DNA from: Methylobacterium sp. 2A
GTDB lineage: Bacteria; Pseudomonadota; Alphaproteobacteria; Rhizobiales; Beijerinckiaceae
Length of the DNA: 64,000 bases
Reading direction: 5' to 3'
Assembly: GCF_009806555.1 (NCBI RefSeq)
Contig: NZ_VUOK01000040.1
Span: 1 to 64,000, forward strand
The notes beneath the pieces were generated by a model, which saw only the letters and a list, made by a program, of their open reading frames with translations, had not been told where the DNA came from and searched no databases. Positions 9,520-18,517 of the stretch are shown here, piece by piece. Each line of letters starts with the position of its first letter. Position 1 is the first letter of the stretch. The position numbers were made by a program, and so were the translations under genes.

Positions 9520-11010
9520 TCACAGGCACGGATCCGCTGCGGCCTCCAGCCGGCCGCTGGCGATCGCGGCGCGGAAGAGATCGAAATCGGCGGCGTTGCG
9601 CTCCGCATAGGCCGCCGCCCAGTCGGCGATGGCGCTGCCGAGATGGTCGTTCTTGCCGCTGCCGCAATAGCCGGTGATCGCCGCCGCGTCGCCGGTGCGG
9701 GCATGGGCGCGGGCGAGCAGCGTCCCGTAGGCGTACGAGAAGGTCAGGAGCGAGGCGCCCGACATCCGGGCCAGCGGGATCGCGCCCTTCAGGTTCTTCA
9801 TCTGGCGCACGTAGAACGGGCGGCCCGCGATGCTGGTCCAGCCGAGCAGCGGATCGCCCACCGCCTGGAGCAGGCGCTGGCCGTAGATCACCCGCTCGCC
9901 CTCGTGCCCGGCGTAAGGATCGGGCATCCCCGGGAGATACGGCGCGTGGGCCGGGCGGACCGCCTCCTTGACCTGGAGGAAGAGCGCGTCCGCGTCGGAA
10001 TTGCCGAACAGCAGCGCGAGATAGGCCCGGGTCCCGACGCTGCCCACGCCCACGACCCGGTGGGCCACGTCCACCACGTGGTAGCGGTCGAGCATGAAGC
10101 GGCGCTCGCGCGGGAGGGTCTCGGCGTAGCGCTCCAGCCCGGTGACGACGCCCTCCCGCGTGGCCTCGTCCACCGGCGTCAGGATCGGCGCGTCCGTCTT
10201 GAGGCGCCAGCTTCCGTCGGTGCGCCGCTCGGCCACCTGCGACAGCAGGCTCCGGTTGTTCCGCCGCCGGGCCTTGTCCACCGCCCGCCGGACCACGGCC
10301 CGGGCCTCGGCATCGAGCCGCAGGCTGGAGATATGCGGCGTGTCGACCCGCGTGGTCTGGTACCAGACGTCGAGCGAGCCCTGGGGCGCCAGCCGCCGCA
10401 TCGTCTGCTGATAGCCGCAGACCGCCTCCATCACGGCCTCGCGGGACATGCGCGCGGATGCGCCGGCCTCCGCGGTCGCCACCGCGAGGCCGGCCGCGAG
10501 GCGCTTCAGGTCCCATTCCCACGGGCCGATCGTCACCTCGTCGAAATCGTTGAGGTCGAGGACGATGTCCTGCTGGGGCGTGCCGAACAGGCCGAAATTG
10601 TCGGTGTGGGCATCGCCGTTCATCACCACGTCGATGCCGCTGCGCGGCCCGCGCGACAGGTCCCAGGCCATGACATGCGCGGCCCCCCGCAGGAACGCGA
10701 AGGGCGAGGTCGCCATCCGCGCGACCCGCAGCGGGATCAGGTGGGGCTGGCGCCCCTCATGGGCCGCCTCGATCAGGGCGATCGGATCGGGCCGGTCCGG
10801 ATCGGCCGCGAAGGTCCCCTGGCCCGCATGGGGAATCGCCTCCCGGAGCTTCTTCCCGGCATGGCGGCGCTTGTCCCACGATTCGACGCCCGCCCGCAGA
10901 TCGATGCGCGGGAAATCCGCGATCGGCGTCAGCACCGGATCCGCGTCCGGCCGGGTCGACCCGGAGGCTTCGTCCGCCGCCGGATCCTGCTCGATGACCA
11001 TCCGTTCCAT
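9520..11010 (-). CDS. DUF2252 domain-containing protein
   Basis: Protein of 496 residues covering the whole DUF2252 family signature: RMATSPFAFLRG (about 101-112), a GDAHTDNFG block, DLNDFDE, and GPWEWDLKRLA. The GDxHxxN and D-F-D arrangement recalls aminoglycoside-phosphotransferase/kinase-like folds, so a phosphotransferase role is plausible but unproven. No signal peptide or membrane segments are seen. ATG 11010 is preferred; a GTG 24 nt upstream is in frame. It is divergent from the ThDP enzyme gene across about 230 bp. Confidence 0.85.
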   Translation of the reverse strand: MERMVIEQDPAADEASGSTRPDADPVLTPIADFPRIDLRAGVESWDKRRHAGKKLREAIPHAGQGTFAADPDRPDPIALIEAAHEGRQPHLIPLRVARMATSPFAFLRGAAHVMAWDLSRGPRSGIDVVMNGDAHTDNFGLFGTPQQDIVLDLNDFDEVTIGPWEWDLKRLAAGLAVATAEAGASARMSREAVMEAVCGYQQTMRRLAPQGSLDVWYQTTRVDTPHISSLRLDAEARAVVRRAVDKARRRNNRSLLSQVAERRTDGSWRLKTDAPILTPVDEATREGVVTGLERYAETLPRERRFMLDRYHVVDVAHRVVGVGSVGTRAYLALLFGNSDADALFLQVKEAVRPAHAPYLPGMPDPYAGHEGERVIYGQRLLQAVGDPLLGWTSIAGRPFYVRQMKNLKGAIPLARMSGASLLTFSYAYGTLLARAHARTGDAAAITGYCGSGKNDHLGSAIADWAAAYAERNAADFDLFRAAIASGRLEAAADPCL

Positions 11011-11239
11011 GAATTCAAACGTCCCCGATCCCACGACAACCTTGACCGTGCCGCCACGTTCCGCGGTGCGGCAAGTCCTGCGGGGATATCGTGCAGAATA
11101 CCATTGCGCCGCCTCTGTGACTGTTCGGGTGCGGACCGGCCTTGACCACTTCCGATAGCGGCCCTCTAACCAGCCGACGCGCCGTCAGGACGTCCTTCGC
11201 CGAGCGACGCGGGTACGCCGCGCATCAGCGAGACTCCGC

Positions 11240-12892
11240 ATGCCCAAGGGTTCAGATCTCCTCGTCGCAGCCCTCGAGAATGAAGGTGTCGACCGCATCT
11301 TCGGCATTCCCGGCGAGGAGAATCTCGACGTCGTCGAATCCCTGCGCAACTCCAGGATCGAGCTGGTCCTGACCCGCCACGAGCAGGCGGCGAGCTTCAT
11401 GGCGGCGACCCACGGGCGCCTCACCGGCAAGCCCGGCGTCTGCCTCTCGACGCTGGGTCCCGGCGCCCTGAACTTCTCCACCGGCGCGGCCTACGCGCAT
11501 CTCGGCGCGATGCCGATGATCATCATCACCGGCCAGAAGGGCATCCTGTCCTCCCGGCAGGCGAAGTTCCAGATCGTCGACGTGATCTCGTCGATGAAGC
11601 CGATCACCAAGATGGCGCGCCAGATCGTCTCGGCCTCCTCGATCCCGACCATCGTGCGCGACGCCTTCCGGGTCGCCACCGAGGAACGGCCCGGCCCGGT
11701 CCTTCTGGAACTGCCGGAGGACATCGCCTCGGAAGAAGCCGAGGCCGACCTCGTACCCTCGCACCCGATCGATATCCCGGTCGCCCACCCGGCCGCCATC
11801 GAGCGCGCCGCCGCCATGATCCTGCAGGCCAAGCGCCCGCTGGTCATGCTGGGCGCCGCCGCGAGCCGCCCCCGGGCCACGGGCGAACTCGGCGGCTTCG
11901 TGCAGCGCACGCAGATCCCGTTCTTCACCACCCAGATGGGCAAGGGCACGGTGGCGAGCGGCACCAACCTCTACATGGGCACGGCGGCGCTCTCGGAGCG
12001 CGACTACGTCCACGAGGCGATCGACCGGGCCGACCTGATCATCGCCATCGGCCACGACACGGTGGAGAAGCCGCCCTTCTTCATGGGCCAGCCGGACCAG
12101 AAGGTCATCCACATCGGCTACATGCCGGCCAATGTCGAGCAGGTCTACTATCCCGATGCCGAGGTGGTGGGCGATCTCGGGCCGACCCTGAAGCTGCTGG
12201 CCGAGAAGCTGGAGGGCAAGCTCCCGAACGCGGGCGCGCTGCTGCCCCTGCGCGAGCACATCCTCAACCGGGTCGGCGACCGGGCGGGCGAGGACCGCTT
12301 CCCGGTCACGCCGCAGCGCCTGGTGCGCGACGTGCGCCGGGTGATCCCCGAGGACGGGATCGTCTGCCTCGACAACGGGATGTACAAGATCTGGTTCGCC
12401 CGGAACTACCGGACCTACGTGGCCAACACGCTGCTCCTCGACAACGCGCTCGCCACGATGGGCGCCGGCCTGCCCTCGGCCATGATGGCGGCGATGCTCT
12501 ACCCGAACCGGCGCGTGATGGCGGTGTGCGGCGACGGCGGCTTCATGATGAACAGCCAGGAGCTGGAGACCGCCGTGCGGTTGAAGCTCAACCTCGTGGT
12601 GCTGGTGCTCGACGACTCGGCCTACGGGATGATCCGCTGGAAGCAGGCGGTCGACAAGTTCGCCGATTACGGCATGACCTTCAACAACCCGGACTTCGTG
12701 CTCTACGCCAAGTCCTACGGCGCCACCGGCCACCGGGTGGAATCGGTCAACGACCTCGTGCCGACGCTCGACCGGGCCTTCGCGGCGGGCGGCGTGCATC
12801 TCGTGGCGGTGCCGATCGACTATTCCGAGAACACCCGCGTGCTGGTCGACGAGCTGCGCGCCAAGGTGAAGGATTTCGAGCCCGCCGAGTGA
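11240..12892 (+). CDS. ThDP-dependent enzyme, acetolactate synthase-like; candidate 2-oxoglutarate decarboxylase
   Basis: Three-domain thiamine-diphosphate enzyme (550 residues). The catalytic Glu48 is in TRHEQAASFMA and the ThDP/Mg motif starts at GDG 431-433 (GDGGFMMNSQELETAV). It would normally be called acetolactate synthase large subunit. However, the N-terminal motif FGIPGEENLDV differs from biosynthetic IlvB (FGYPGGAV) and catabolic AlsS (FGIPGAKI) as I recall them, and resembles the cyanobacterial enzyme shown to decarboxylate 2-oxoglutarate to succinic semialdehyde. No small regulatory subunit is encoded nearby. It lies 43 nt upstream of an Fe-alcohol dehydrogenase and at the head of a PHA cluster that ends in a semialdehyde dehydrogenase. 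The general family call is firm; the substrate is inference. Confidence 0.82.
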   Translation: MPKGSDLLVAALENEGVDRIFGIPGEENLDVVESLRNSRIELVLTRHEQAASFMAATHGRLTGKPGVCLSTLGPGALNFSTGAAYAHLGAMPMIIITGQKGILSSRQAKFQIVDVISSMKPITKMARQIVSASSIPTIVRDAFRVATEERPGPVLLELPEDIASEEAEADLVPSHPIDIPVAHPAAIERAAAMILQAKRPLVMLGAAASRPRATGELGGFVQRTQIPFFTTQMGKGTVASGTNLYMGTAALSERDYVHEAIDRADLIIAIGHDTVEKPPFFMGQPDQKVIHIGYMPANVEQVYYPDAEVVGDLGPTLKLLAEKLEGKLPNAGALLPLREHILNRVGDRAGEDRFPVTPQRLVRDVRRVIPEDGIVCLDNGMYKIWFARNYRTYVANTLLLDNALATMGAGLPSAMMAAMLYPNRRVMAVCGDGGFMMNSQELETAVRLKLNLVVLVLDDSAYGMIRWKQAVDKFADYGMTFNNPDFVLYAKSYGATGHRVESVNDLVPTLDRAFAAGGVHLVAVPIDYSENTRVLVDELRAKVKDFEPAE

Positions 12893-12935
12893 GTTCGGCG
12901 TCGCAATCGGGTCGGGACCAAGACAGGGCAGCGCG

Positions 12936-14111
12936 ATGAACCCGTTCACCTTCCAGACCACGCCGAACGTGCTGTTCGAGGCCGGCGCCTCCAGCAAGCT
13001 GCCCGAGATCGTCGGCAGTTTCGGGGCCAAGCGCGTCCTGCTGGTCACCGACAGGGGCGTGCGCGGCGCCGGGCTGACCCGGGCCGCCGAGACGGCGCTC
13101 AAGGCCGCCGGCCTCACCCTCGACGTCTACGAGGACGTGGTCGCCGACCCGCCCTCCACGGTGATCGAGGCGGCGGCCAAGCGCGCCCGGGAGCTCGGGA
13201 CCGACCTCGTCCTGTCGATCGGCGGCGGCTCGGCGCTCGATACCGCCAAGCTGGTCGCCTACCTGGTCAAGTCCGACGAGCCGTTGGATTCGATCTACGG
13301 CGTCGGCCTCGCCAAGGGCGACCGCCTGCCGCTGATCCTCGTGCCGACCACGGCCGGCACCGGCTCGGAGGTGACGCCGATCTCGATCGTCACCACGCCG
13401 ACCACCGAGAAGAAGGGCGTCGTCGCGCCGAAGCTGCTGCCGGACTGGGCGGTGCTCGACCCGGAGTTGACGCTGGGCCTGCCGTCGCACGTCACGGCGG
13501 CGACCGGCATCGACGCCATGGTCCACGCGATCGAGGCCTTCACCAGCAAGAACAGGAAGAACCCGATCTCCGACCAGCTCGCCAAGCAGGCTTTGGCCTT
13601 GCTCTCGGCCAACATCCGCACGGCCTGCACGGACGGCAAGAATCTGGAGGCGCGCTCCGGCATGCTGCTCGGCTCGATGCTGGCCGGCATGGCCTTCGCC
13701 AACGCGCCGGTGGCGGCGGTCCACGCCCTCGCCTATCCGGTCGGCGCGATCTTCCACGTGCCGCACGGGCTCTCGAACGCCCTGGTGCTGATGGGGGTGA
13801 TGCGCTTCAACCTCTCGCACGCGGAGGCGCTCTACGCGGAACTCGCGCCGATCCTCGATCCCGCGGCCGCCGATCTGCCTCAGCCCGAGGCCGCCAAGCG
13901 CTTCGTCGACAGCCTCGACGCGATCTGCCGCGACTGCAAGGTGCCGGCCTCGCTGGCCGAGGTCGGGGTCGGCCGGCAGGATCTGGAGCGGATGGCCTCC
14001 GACGCGATGAAGCAGACCCGGCTCCTCGTGAACAACCCGCGCGAGCTCACCTATGACGACGCCTTCCGGATCTACGCCGAGGCGCTCGGGGAGGCGCGGC
14101 CGGCGGCGTGA
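12936..14111 (+). CDS. Iron-containing alcohol dehydrogenase (candidate 4-hydroxybutyrate dehydrogenase)
   Basis: Group III Fe-dependent, NAD(P)-linked alcohol dehydrogenase, 391 residues. The Rossmann-type region has GGGS at 96-99, and the second-half metal site is complete: Asp193, His197 (GIDAMVHAIEAF), His263 and His277 (HVPHG). Length and motifs are those of the family that includes butanol, lactaldehyde and 4-hydroxybutyrate dehydrogenases; sequence alone does not settle the substrate. Position between a ThDP decarboxylase-like gene and phaE/phaC/CoA-transferase/semialdehyde dehydrogenase suggests reduction of succinic semialdehyde to 4-hydroxybutyrate. It starts 43 nt after the ThDP gene, probably in the same transcript. 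Confidence 0.85.
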   Translation: MNPFTFQTTPNVLFEAGASSKLPEIVGSFGAKRVLLVTDRGVRGAGLTRAAETALKAAGLTLDVYEDVVADPPSTVIEAAAKRARELGTDLVLSIGGGSALDTAKLVAYLVKSDEPLDSIYGVGLAKGDRLPLILVPTTAGTGSEVTPISIVTTPTTEKKGVVAPKLLPDWAVLDPELTLGLPSHVTAATGIDAMVHAIEAFTSKNRKNPISDQLAKQALALLSANIRTACTDGKNLEARSGMLLGSMLAGMAFANAPVAAVHALAYPVGAIFHVPHGLSNALVLMGVMRFNLSHAEALYAELAPILDPAAADLPQPEAAKRFVDSLDAICRDCKVPASLAEVGVGRQDLERMASDAMKQTRLLVNNPRELTYDDAFRIYAEALGEARPAA

Positions 14112-14143
14112 ACCATCGCTCGACCCGAGACGTCCCACCCTCC

Positions 14144-14192
14144 CCCCTCATCCTGAGGCCTCCGCTTCGCTGCGGCATCTCAGGATGAGGGG
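14144..14192. repeat. Extragenic palindrome (REP-like)
   Basis: A perfect 14-bp inverted repeat (CCCCTCATCCTGAG and its complement) encloses a smaller GC-rich hairpin. CTCATCCTGAG-type palindromes are common extragenic repeats in Rhizobiales. This one sits just after the Fe-alcohol dehydrogenase stop and before phaE, where it could attenuate transcription or stabilise mRNA; it has no T-run, so it is not a classic terminator. Confidence 0.7.
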
Positions 14193-14289
14193 TTTGGGTT
14201 GGAGACCCGGGGGCTCGCGGTCGGGTCGGTGAGCTGACGACAGGCTTCGCGGTCGCGCGGAGCCCAACAAGGCCGGGAGAAACGCCAGC

Positions 14290-15120
14290 ATGGACCAGTT
14301 CGACGCGTTCCGGGCGATGGGCGAGTTCTGGACGCGGGCGGCCGCGGGCTTCCTCGCACCCGGCTTCGGGAGAACCACGCCCGCCTTCGGCTGGTCGGAC
14401 TTTCAGAGCCCCGATCTCGCCGGGCTCGCCGCCGCGCAGGCCAAGCTGACCGAGGCCTGGAATGCCGCGACCGCCCTGTCGCAGGCCCTGACCAAGTCGC
14501 TCCAGGGCGGCCCCGACGCGCCGGACCCGACCGCCGGGGCGGTGCTCGCCCGGATCTTCGATCCGCAGGCCTGGCTCGGCGGCACAGCCGAGTTCGATGC
14601 CGCGCTGACCCGCATGGCCGAGGGGCCGCAACTCGCCGACCTGTGGCAGACCGAGCGGCGCTACGCCGCCCTGTTCACCGCCTGGGCGGCGCTCCGGCGG
14701 GCGCAGGGCGAGCATCAGGCCGTGATGCTGGAGGCCTGGACGCGCGCGGCCGGGACCTTCGCCCAGGAAGCCAATGCCCGCGCCGAAAACGGCGAGAGTT
14801 TCGCCTCCGCCCGCGAGATGATGAGCCGGTGGATCGAGACCGCCAACGCGGTCCTGCTGGAGGTCCAGCGCTCGGAGAAATTTTTGGCCTCGCAGCGGGC
14901 CGTGCTGCGCGCCTCCACCGATCTGCGCCTCGCCCAGCAGGATGTGGCGGCTTTCCTGTCCGAGTTCTACGGCCAGCCGACCCGGGCCGAGCTCGACGAC
15001 GTGCACAAGAGCCTGACCGAGCTGCGCCGGGAGGTCCGGGCGCTGCGCCGCGAGCGCCGGCAGGCCGGCAGGCTCGCGAAGGCAAGCGGCTCACAGGTCG
15101 GGGAGGACGCCCATGGCTGA
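14290..15120 (+). CDS. phaE: Class III poly(3-hydroxyalkanoate) synthase subunit PhaE
   Basis: Non-catalytic partner that complexes with class III PhaC and stimulates polyester synthesis on PHA granules. 276 residues, largely helical, starting with MDQFDAFRAMGEFWTRAA and ending in a coiled-coil region (about 230-265, LDDVHKSLTELRREVRALRR). That is the pattern of PhaE: phasin-like helices and a C-terminal helix typical of PhaE/PhaR subunits. The identification leans on the neighbour: it overlaps phaC by 8 nt and phaC is clearly class III. Length is shorter than Allochromatium PhaE (about 350-360). It carries no catalytic residues, as expected. Confidence 0.82.
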   Translation: MDQFDAFRAMGEFWTRAAAGFLAPGFGRTTPAFGWSDFQSPDLAGLAAAQAKLTEAWNAATALSQALTKSLQGGPDAPDPTAGAVLARIFDPQAWLGGTAEFDAALTRMAEGPQLADLWQTERRYAALFTAWAALRRAQGEHQAVMLEAWTRAAGTFAQEANARAENGESFASAREMMSRWIETANAVLLEVQRSEKFLASQRAVLRASTDLRLAQQDVAAFLSEFYGQPTRAELDDVHKSLTELRREVRALRRERRQAGRLAKASGSQVGEDAHG

Positions 15121-16243
15121 TCAGGAAAGCCCGAAGGGGCCGGCCGCGCCGCTGAACCTCACCCCGGCCGCGTTGCTGGCCGAGGTCGGCACCCTCGGCC
15201 GCCGCCTGAGCGCGGGCGCCAAGCTGTTCGCCGATGTCAGCGACGCGGATGTCGAGATCGCCACCACGCCGAAGGATCTGGTCTGGAGCCAGGACAAGGT
15301 CAGCCTCTACCGCTATCGGTCGCTCGCCGAGAGCAAGGGCCTGCCGCCGGTGCTGATCGTCTACGGGCTGATCGGCCGCTACACGATGGCCGATCTGCAG
15401 GAGGACCGCTCCCTCGTCCGCAACCTGCTGAACCTCGGCCTCGACCTCTACGTGGTCGACTGGGGCAATCCGGGCCGGGCCGACCGCTACGTCACCATCG
15501 ACGATTACGTGGACGGCTACCTCGCGGAGGCCGTCGCCGTCATCCAGGAGGCGGCCGGACGGGAGAAAGTCAGCCTGCTCGGCATCTGCGAGGGCGGCGT
15601 GTTCACCACCTGCTACGCGGCGCTCTACCCCGAGACCGTCAACGCGATGGTGCTGACCATCACGCCGATCGACTTCCACGCCGACACCCGGGAGAACCGG
15701 GCCGGCCACGGCTTCATCAACGTCTGGACGCGCTCGCTCACGCCCGAGGACATCGACCGGCTGATCGAGGCTCAGGGGTCGCTGCCCGGGGCCTTCATGG
15801 GCTCGGTGTTCTCGATGATGACGCCGATGCGCACCATGACGAAGTACAACCTCGACCTGCTCGACGCCCTCGACGACAAGAAGAAGTTTTTGAATTTCCT
15901 CCGCATGGAGAAGTGGATCGCGGACCGGCCGGATCATCCCGGCGAGGCGGCCAAGCAGTGGCTGAAGGATCTCTACCAGGACAACAAGCTGGTCCAGAGC
16001 GCCTTCGTGCTCGGCGGCCGGCGGGTGGATCTGAAGGCCGTCACCTGCCCGGTGCTGAACGTGTTCGCGCAGGACGACCACATCATCCCGCCCGCCACCT
16101 CGCAGGCGCTGAGGGATAAGATCGGGACGAGCGATTACACCGAGATGGGCCTGCCCGGGGGGCATGTCGGCGTGTTCGTCGGCGGCAAGGCGCAGAAGTT
16201 GCTGGGCTCGGGCATCGCCGACTGGCTCGGCCAGCGGGGGTAG
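15113..16243 (+). CDS. phaC: Class III poly(3-hydroxyalkanoate) synthase catalytic subunit PhaC
   Basis: Polymerises hydroxyacyl-CoA into polyester. The protein is 376 residues, the short length of class III synthases (class I are about 590). The alpha/beta-hydrolase core carries the lipase-like box LLGICEGG with catalytic Cys159, an Asp in VFAQDDHIIPP (321 or 322) and His351 in PGGHVGVF. The block VVDWGNPGRADRYVTIDDY is a class III hallmark. The ATG overlaps the end of phaE (ATGGCTGA), so the subunits are translationally coupled. Class III enzymes act on short-chain substrates such as 3-hydroxybutyryl-CoA and can take 4-hydroxybutyryl-CoA. Methylobacterium normally carries a class I PhaC elsewhere, so this is probably an additional synthase. 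Confidence 0.95.
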   Translation: MADQESPKGPAAPLNLTPAALLAEVGTLGRRLSAGAKLFADVSDADVEIATTPKDLVWSQDKVSLYRYRSLAESKGLPPVLIVYGLIGRYTMADLQEDRSLVRNLLNLGLDLYVVDWGNPGRADRYVTIDDYVDGYLAEAVAVIQEAAGREKVSLLGICEGGVFTTCYAALYPETVNAMVLTITPIDFHADTRENRAGHGFINVWTRSLTPEDIDRLIEAQGSLPGAFMGSVFSMMTPMRTMTKYNLDLLDALDDKKKFLNFLRMEKWIADRPDHPGEAAKQWLKDLYQDNKLVQSAFVLGGRRVDLKAVTCPVLNVFAQDDHIIPPATSQALRDKIGTSDYTEMGLPGGHVGVFVGGKAQKLLGSGIADWLGQRG

Positions 16244-16277
16244 GATGATCTCGCGACGGTTTTCGACGAGCGCGACA

Positions 16278-16460
16278 CCCCTCCCCTCCCCCCTTTGCGG
16301 GGGAGGGTGGCCCCTGCGTCAGCAGGGGTCGGGAGAGGGGAGCGCGGCTTCCGGAAAGGACGCGACCTTCATGAAGGCAAGCGCGCTTTTCTGCACCGTC
16401 GTTCCCCTCTCCCGCCCCCCTGCGGGGGCCACCCTCCCCCGCAGAGGGGGGAGGGAAAGG
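16278..16460. repeat. Composite inverted-repeat element, copy A
   Basis: Two GC-rich arms of about 60 bp in inverted orientation (16278-16344 and 16397-16460) flank a core of about 50 bp. Each arm has a C-rich tract, TTTGC or CTGCGG, GGGGGAGGGTGG and GGGAGAGGGGAGC. The core is homologous, in reverse complement, to the core of copy B at 20024-20194 (shared TTC-GGAAAGG-CG-ACCTTCA and TTCTGCACCG). It fills the gap between phaC and the CoA-transferase and probably forms a large stem. It looks like a small non-autonomous element. Confidence 0.8.
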
Positions 16461-16489
16461 CGCGCGGTGCGGCCGCCGAGGATCACCCC

Positions 16490-18517
16490 ATGGCCAGCCT
16501 GAAGAACAAGATCGTCAGCGCCGACGAGGCCGCCGCCATCCTGCAGGACGGCGACATGGTCGCGGTCTCCGGCTTCGTCGGCATCGGCACGCCCGACGAG
16601 CTGATCCTCGCGCTCGCCCGCCGTTTCGAATCCGGCAGCGGCCCGCACGGGATCGGCCTGATGTTCGCCGCCGCCCCCGGCGACGGCAAGGAACGCGGCC
16701 TCAACCGCCTCGCGATCCCGGGTCTCGTCAAGCGCGTCGTCGGCGGCCATTGGGCGCTGGTGCCGAAGCTCGGCGCCCTGGCGGTCGAGGGCCAGATCGA
16801 GGCCTACAACCTGCCGCTCGGCGTCGTCTCGCACCTCTACCGGGAGATCGCCGCCCACACGCCGGGCCACATCACCAGGGTGGGCCTGCGCACCTTCGTG
16901 GATCCGCGGCTCGAAGGCGGCAAGCTCAACGCCGTCACCCAGGAAGACCTCGTCAGCGTGGTCGAGCTCGGCGGCGAATCCTGGCTCCACTACAAGGCGT
17001 TCCCGGTCAACGTCGCGCTGATCCGCGGCACCACGGCCGATCCCGCCGGCAACATCACCATGGAGCGCGAGGCGCTGACGCTGGACAACCTCGCCGCCGC
17101 CATGGCGGCCAAGAACTCGGGCGGCTTCGTGATCGCGCAGGTCGAGCGGCTGGCCGAGGCCGGCTCGCTGAATCCGCGGGAGGTGCAGGTTCCGGGCATC
17201 CTGGTCGATTGCGTGGTGCTCAGCCAGCCGGAGAACCACCGCCAGACCTACGGCACGCCCTACAACCACGCCTTCACGGGCCGCCAGCGCGTGCCGCTCG
17301 ACCGGATTCCGCCGATGGCGCTGGATGCCAGAAAAGTCGTGGCCCGGCGCTGCGCCTTCGAGTTGCCCCCCGGCGGCGTGGTCAATCTCGGCATCGGCAT
17401 GCCGGAAGGCGTGGCTGCCGTCGCCGCCGAGGAGCGGGTTCTGAAGTACCTCACGCTCACCGCCGAGCCTGGCGTGATCGGCGGCCTGCCGCAGGGCGGG
17501 CTCGATTTCGGCGCCGCCCTGAACCCGGCCGCGGTGCTGCACCAGAACCAGCAATTCGACTTCTACGACGGCGGCGGCCTCGACCTCGCCTGCCTCGGCC
17601 TCGCCCAGTGCGATGCGGAGGGCAACGTCAACGTCAGCCGCTTCGGCAAGCGGCTCGCGGGCGCGGGCGGCTTCATCAACATCTCGCAGAACGCCAAGAG
17701 CCTGGTCTTCGCCGGCACGTTCACGGCGGATGGCCTCAAGGTCGCGGTCGAGGGCGACCGCATCCGCATCCTCAGCGAGGGCCGCTCGCAAAAGTTCATC
17801 GCGGCGGTCGAGCAGGTGACCTTTTCGGGGGCCTACGCGGCCGAGCGCGGCCAGCCGGTGCTCTACGTGACCGAGCGCTGCGTCTTCCGCCGGACCCGCG
17901 CCGGCATGGAACTCGTGGAGGTCGCGCCGGGCGTCGATATCGAACGCGACATCCTCGGCCAGATGGGTTTCGCGCCGATCGTGCGCGACCCGAAGCCGAT
18001 GGATCCGCGCCTGTTCCGCGACGCCGTGATGGGGCTGGAGCCGTGGCTGCTCGGCCTCTCCATGGCGGAGCGGATCAGCTACGATCCGGAGCGCAACATC
18101 CTGTTCTCGAACCTCGAAGGCTTTCAGGTCCGGACCATCGAGGATGTCGAGCTGGTGCGCCGGGAATACGAGCGCGCCTGCCAGGAGATCGGCCGCAAGG
18201 TCGACCTGATCGCCAATTACGACGGGTTCGAGATCGACCCGACGGTGAGCGATGCCTATTTCTCGGCGATCGCCTATCTGGAAAAGCGGTATTACGAGAC
18301 GGCGTCGCGCTACACGACGAGCGCGTTCCTGCGATTGAAACTCGGCGCCTCGCTGGCGAGCCGCGATCTGGCTCCCCACGTATTCGAGACAAGAGCCGAG
18401 GCCCAGGCGAGGAATACGGCCCAGGGCGTGACCCTCAAGCCGCGGGCTGCGATGTCGGAGCCCGAGGGATCGGAGCCAGACCTGCCGCAGCCGCCGAAGG
18501 AACCGTTGGATGCCTGA
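16490..18517 (+). CDS. Acyl-CoA:acetate / 3-ketoacid CoA-transferase family, with C-terminal extension
   Basis: Family I CoA-transferase with fused alpha and beta halves (like YdiF and propionate CoA-transferase); it would move CoA between short-chain acyl-CoA and an acceptor acid. 675 residues. The N-terminal half begins at about 6 (IVSADEAAAILQDGDMVAVSGF); the beta half has NLGIGMPEGV and the catalytic Glu326 in LTAEPGVIGG. The usual length is about 520, so residues from about 515 on are an extra domain, possibly STAS/SpoIIAA-like (weak guess). ATG 16490 is chosen because a longer upstream frame runs through repeat A. It overlaps gabD by 8 nt. In context it could activate hydroxyacids (for example 4-hydroxybutyrate) for PhaEC. 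Confidence 0.9.
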   Translation: MASLKNKIVSADEAAAILQDGDMVAVSGFVGIGTPDELILALARRFESGSGPHGIGLMFAAAPGDGKERGLNRLAIPGLVKRVVGGHWALVPKLGALAVEGQIEAYNLPLGVVSHLYREIAAHTPGHITRVGLRTFVDPRLEGGKLNAVTQEDLVSVVELGGESWLHYKAFPVNVALIRGTTADPAGNITMEREALTLDNLAAAMAAKNSGGFVIAQVERLAEAGSLNPREVQVPGILVDCVVLSQPENHRQTYGTPYNHAFTGRQRVPLDRIPPMALDARKVVARRCAFELPPGGVVNLGIGMPEGVAAVAAEERVLKYLTLTAEPGVIGGLPQGGLDFGAALNPAAVLHQNQQFDFYDGGGLDLACLGLAQCDAEGNVNVSRFGKRLAGAGGFINISQNAKSLVFAGTFTADGLKVAVEGDRIRILSEGRSQKFIAAVEQVTFSGAYAAERGQPVLYVTERCVFRRTRAGMELVEVAPGVDIERDILGQMGFAPIVRDPKPMDPRLFRDAVMGLEPWLLGLSMAERISYDPERNILFSNLEGFQVRTIEDVELVRREYERACQEIGRKVDLIANYDGFEIDPTVSDAYFSAIAYLEKRYYETASRYTTSAFLRLKLGASLASRDLAPHVFETRAEAQARNTAQGVTLKPRAAMSEPEGSEPDLPQPPKEPLDA

